Below, piece by piece: positions 60,934 through 64,000 of a DNA stretch of 64,000 nucleotides. A program made the translations under genes and the position numbers. The notes beneath the pieces were generated by a model that was given only the letters and a program-made list of their open reading frames with translations, had not been told where the DNA came from and did no database searches. Each line of letters begins with the position of its first letter. The stretch's first letter is position 1. This DNA comes from Sedimentibacter sp. zth1 (GTDB taxonomy: Bacteria; Bacillota; Clostridia; Tissierellales; Sedimentibacteraceae): contig NZ_CP071445.1 of the NCBI RefSeq assembly GCF_017352195.1, positions 2,666,001-2,730,000 of the forward strand, in the 5' to 3' direction.

Positions 60934-63288
60934 ATGATAAAAATACTAAAGAGAACTGGTAGTTCAGCTGATTTTGATATTAACAAAATTGAAAATGCCA
61001 TTAATAAAGCAATGAAGGAAACAAAAAAGGGTGTAGATTTAAGTATCGTTAAAGAGATATCAGAATCTATAGAAAAAGAATTAGAGTTAAAAAAATATCC
61101 TGTTCCTGTTGAACTTATACAAGATATGGTAGAAGATAAGCTTATGGATAGTAGCAGAAAAGATGTAGCAAAAAGATACATACTGTATAGATATGAAAGA
61201 GATAAATCAAGAGATTCTAGGAAAAGAAAAGATACAAAGCTTTTAAGTGAAGAATTTTTGAGCAAATACAAACATAAAGAATCTCCAATGAACCAGTTGG
61301 GTAACTTTGTATATTATCGAACATATTCGAGATGGTTAAATGAAGAAAGAAGAAGAGAGTATTGGTGGGAAACAGTAAGAAGAGCAGTTGAATATAACTG
61401 TAGCTTAGTACCAACAACCAAGGAAGAAGCAGAAATATTGTATGACAATATATTTAACCTAAGACAATTCCTTTCAGGAAGAACTTTTTGGGTTGGTGGA
61501 ACACCAGTAGCATATAATTATCCTATGGCAAACTATAACTGTGCATTTGAGGTTATAGATAACTATCATGCATTCAGAGATTTATTTTACTTATTGATGA
61601 TTGGTTCAGGTGTTGGAGTAAGAATATTAAAAGAAGATGTAAATAAGCTTCCAAAAATCAGAAGTAACTACATGATAATACATGAAGCATATACTCCTAT
61701 AGACAAAGAACATAGAGAAGATAATACTAGTCTTGAATTCTATAAAAATAATTCAGCGATGATTGTTATTGGGGATAGTAAAGAAGGTTGGGTTCAAGCA
61801 CTTGATTTCTTTTTAAAACTAATTTGCAATACAGAGTACAAAAATATTACATCTATAGTTATTAATTATGACAATGTAAGACCAAAAGGAGAGACATTAA
61901 AAACTTTTGGTGGTACAGCTAGTGGACATGAAAGCTTAAAAGGTATGTTTGCTAAAATAGACAAAGTAATTCAAAAACGTTCTAGTATCGAAGGAAAAGA
62001 TAGATTTAAATTATTATCTATTGATTGTCTTGATATAGCAAATATCATAGGCGAAAATGTTGTGGTTGGTGGAGTAAGAAGAACTGCTGAAATTATGCTT
62101 ATTGATTATAATGATAAGGAATGTGTAGAAGCAAAATCTAAATTATATAAACAAATTGACGGTCAATGGATAGTTGACAAAGATATAATTCATAGACAAA
62201 TGAGCAATAATTCAATATATTATAAAGAAAAACCTACAAGATCTCAATTACATTGGCAAATAGAACAAATGAGATACTCAGGTGAGCCAGGTTGGGTTAA
62301 TGAAATAGCTGGAGCAAAACGTAGAAAGAATATGAATGGTGTTAATCCTTGTGGTGAAATATTATTAGATTCAAAAGGACTTTGTAATTTAACTACACTA
62401 AATGCATTTGCATTTGTAAATCCTGATAATACATTAGATGAAGAGGGTATATTGCAAGCACAAAAATTGTCTGTTAGAGCTGCATATAGAATGACTTGTG
62501 TTGAATTAGAATTACCAGATTGGGATACAATTCAACAAAGAGACAAATTAACAGGTTGTTCATTGACAGGATGGCAGGATATGGTGAATGCCGTTAATCT
62601 TGATATTGACGGTCAGGCAAAGCTATTAAGAAAATTAAGAAGTATTGCTGAAGAAGAAGCAAAAAAATATTCGATTCAAATTGGTGAAAAAGCACCAATA
62701 TTAGTAACTACAGTAAAACCAGAAGGAACATTATCACAATTACCAACAGTTTCAAGCGGGGTGCATTATTCACATTCCCCTTATTATATTAGAAGGGTAA
62801 GAATAAATGCGCATGATCCGTTATTAAAGGTTTGCAAAGAATTAGGATATCCAATTTTCCCTGAGGTAGGACAAGATGAAAAAACTTGTACAACAAAAGT
62901 AGTTGAATTCCCTTGCAAATCACCTGAAGGTAAAACAAAATATGATGTAAGTGCGATAGAACAGCTTGAAAATTATAAGCTATTTATGGAAAACTATGTT
63001 GACCATAACTGTTCAATAACAGTACATGTTAGATCAAATGAGTGGGAAGAAGTTGAAGAATGGGTATGGAATAACTGGGAAGATGTTGTTGCACTATCAT
63101 TCTTATCATTAGATGATAGCTTCTATCAATTGATGCCTTATGAATCAATAACAGAAGAAGAATATAATAAACGAATAAAAGAAATGAAACCATTTGTTCC
63201 TTCTTTATTGGGAAGATATGAAATTAAAGAAGAAGAGCTAGATATAGGAAATGAAGGCTGTGAAAGCGGAGTTTGTCCTATAAGATAA
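60934..63288 (+). CDS. nrdJ: Adenosylcobalamin-dependent ribonucleotide reductase
   Basis: Class II ribonucleoside-triphosphate reductase, 784 residues, making deoxynucleotides with coenzyme B12. ATG at 60934 follows GAGGTGG; the upstream in-frame start at 60922 overlaps it. An ATP-cone-like domain covers about residues 1-90 (KILKRTGSSADFDINKIENAIN). In the catalytic barrel, YNCAFEVID near 210 and NPCGEILLD near 470 hold redox and thiyl cysteines, and PEGTLSQLPTVSSG is also present. The C-terminus CESGVC is the C-x4-C pair reduced by thioredoxin, as in the monomeric Lactobacillus-type enzyme. Monocistronic. Confidence 0.93.
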   Translation: MIKILKRTGSSADFDINKIENAINKAMKETKKGVDLSIVKEISESIEKELELKKYPVPVELIQDMVEDKLMDSSRKDVAKRYILYRYERDKSRDSRKRKDTKLLSEEFLSKYKHKESPMNQLGNFVYYRTYSRWLNEERRREYWWETVRRAVEYNCSLVPTTKEEAEILYDNIFNLRQFLSGRTFWVGGTPVAYNYPMANYNCAFEVIDNYHAFRDLFYLLMIGSGVGVRILKEDVNKLPKIRSNYMIIHEAYTPIDKEHREDNTSLEFYKNNSAMIVIGDSKEGWVQALDFFLKLICNTEYKNITSIVINYDNVRPKGETLKTFGGTASGHESLKGMFAKIDKVIQKRSSIEGKDRFKLLSIDCLDIANIIGENVVVGGVRRTAEIMLIDYNDKECVEAKSKLYKQIDGQWIVDKDIIHRQMSNNSIYYKEKPTRSQLHWQIEQMRYSGEPGWVNEIAGAKRRKNMNGVNPCGEILLDSKGLCNLTTLNAFAFVNPDNTLDEEGILQAQKLSVRAAYRMTCVELELPDWDTIQQRDKLTGCSLTGWQDMVNAVNLDIDGQAKLLRKLRSIAEEEAKKYSIQIGEKAPILVTTVKPEGTLSQLPTVSSGVHYSHSPYYIRRVRINAHDPLLKVCKELGYPIFPEVGQDEKTCTTKVVEFPCKSPEGKTKYDVSAIEQLENYKLFMENYVDHNCSITVHVRSNEWEEVEEWVWNNWEDVVALSFLSLDDSFYQLMPYESITEEEYNKRIKEMKPFVPSLLGRYEIKEEELDIGNEGCESGVCPIR

Positions 63289-63316
63289 AATGAAATTAAG
63301 ATAAAATTTTATAATA

Positions 63317-63366
63317 AAATATTCTAACGTTGTGTACAATATATACGATGTTTAGAATATTTTTTT
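63317..63366 (+). terminator. Terminator after nrdJ
   Basis: AAAATATTCTAA (63317-63328) pairs with TTAGAATATTTT (63352-63363), extended inward by imperfect pairs, with T's following. Confidence 0.82.
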
Positions 63367-63452
63367 ATTAATACACAATTCTATAAAATTATTGCAAAAC
63401 CTTTGAAAAAAGAATATAATTGTTCTTAGAATAATCATTATGGAGGAAAATC

Positions 63453-63674
63453 ATGATGCACAATTTCTTATGTTATTTGTGTAAAAAGCAACATGATATC
63501 AACGATAAATCCATAATAAAAGCAAAGAATTTAAACTCTCATAATATGTATTCAAACTATAAAAATTCGCTTTTATCATGTTTTATTAATATGATAAAAG
63601 CTGTAATCGCTTTCCTGAACAAACTATTTTGTTATCTAATTTATCTTCAAAGATTTAAAACTTGTCGGATATAA
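63453..63674 (+). CDS. Small hypothetical protein with hydrophobic helix
   Basis: A 73-residue frame starting MMHNFLCYLCKKQHD behind GGAGG with ideal spacing. It has four or more Cys, a basic middle, and a hydrophobic helix near 42-63 (LSCFINMIKAVIAFLNKLFCYLIYL), so a small membrane-associated protein is possible. No family recognised. It lies 40 bases before ptsI. Reality rests mainly on the ribosome binding site. Confidence 0.4.
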   Translation: MMHNFLCYLCKKQHDINDKSIIKAKNLNSHNMYSNYKNSLLSCFINMIKAVIAFLNKLFCYLIYLQRFKTCRI

Positions 63675-63714
63675 AAACATAATTAACTAAAATTTAAATC
63701 AAGAAAGGTATAAA

Positions 63715-64000
63715 ATGAAAGGTATAGGTGTATCTCAAGGCATTGGAATTGGAAGAGTTTTCAAGGCTGAAAAAAATGACGTAAATATAGAAAAAAGAAA
63801 TGTTGAAAATACATTAGAAGAAGTTAAAAAATTAGAAGACGCATTAGTAGAATGCAAAAATCAACTTGATGAAATATATGAAATAACGTTAAAAAATGTT
63901 GGAAAAAAAGAGGCTGAAATATTTATGGCACATCAAATGATTTTAGATGATGATGCTGTATTTAATGAAGTTACTTTAAAAATTGAAAAAGAAAAAGTAA
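63715..64000 (+). CDS. ptsI: PTS enzyme I, N-terminal part
   Basis: Phosphoenolpyruvate-protein phosphotransferase, cut off by the window end after 95 residues. The N-terminus KGIGVSQGIGIGRVF and the following helical HPr-binding region (VEEVKKLEDAL-type coils, EIFMAHQMILDDDAV) match enzyme I. ATG follows AAGAAAGG. The phospho-His domain and PEP barrel lie beyond the window; ptsH is not seen upstream. Confidence 0.88.
   Translation, partial: MKGIGVSQGIGIGRVFKAEKNDVNIEKRNVENTLEEVKKLEDALVECKNQLDEIYEITLKNVGKKEAEIFMAHQMILDDDAVFNEVTLKIEKEKV

Overview
The window is AT-rich (G+C near 30% by eye), with GGAGG-type ribosome binding sites, canonical -35/-10 promoters and many perfect stem-loop terminators. 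It looks like a chromosomal segment of an anaerobic low-GC Gram-positive of class Clostridia. Supporting genes are an acyl-CoA dehydratase activase, an adenosylcobalamin-dependent ribonucleotide reductase, FabK-type fatty-acid synthesis, threonine dehydrogenase with KBL, and a T-box tyrS. I cannot name genus or species. No rRNA, tRNA, CRISPR array or intact insertion sequence was seen.

Layout. 1-11.3 kb: a ClpE-type unfoldase, aspartate kinase, TrmB, small membrane proteins, a FAD oxidoreductase preceded by a divergent purine riboswitch, and the tdh-kbl threonine catabolic pair. 11.4-15.1 kb: a TetR regulator divergent from an M20 amidohydrolase with two membrane proteins. 15.8-17.5 kb: adenine deaminase. 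17.6-23.4 kb: a seven-gene fatty-acid synthesis operon (fabH-acpP-fabK-fabD-fabG-fabF-fabZ) behind a tandemly duplicated operator-promoter module. 23.5-26.1 kb: a PspA-LemA-HtpX envelope-stress operon. 26.2-28.5 kb: mnmH between two paralogous histidine phosphatases.

29.0-43.2 kb is the most unusual region: an apparent radical-SAM peptide (RaS-RiPP) island. It holds an HTH/TPR regulator of the RNPP/Rgg type facing a perfect 26-bp palindrome, three small precursor-like peptides of 48-52 residues (two sharing the leader METLTSLIW), three radical SAM/SPASM enzymes, an ABC exporter, an M55 D-aminopeptidase homologue, and three large paralogous lipoproteins with HExxH gluzincin-like sites. Two [precursor - hairpin - maturase] cassettes are clear duplicates. 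The D-aminopeptidase hints at a product containing D-residues. I do not recognise this gene set as a characterised system.

43.5-64 kb returns to ordinary genes: a 1416-residue dehydratase activase, a chemotaxis receptor, hydrolases, YibE/F, a P-II-like small protein, a FabT-type MarR repressor with an adjacent DegV/FakB gene, an M28 peptidase, a CAP-domain secreted protein, T-box tyrS, a uracil-DNA glycosylase, nrdJ and the start of ptsI. The same TTTGATNATCAAA box occurs before the fab operon, fabT and fakB, which suggests one FabT regulon coordinating fatty-acid synthesis with uptake of exogenous fatty acid.
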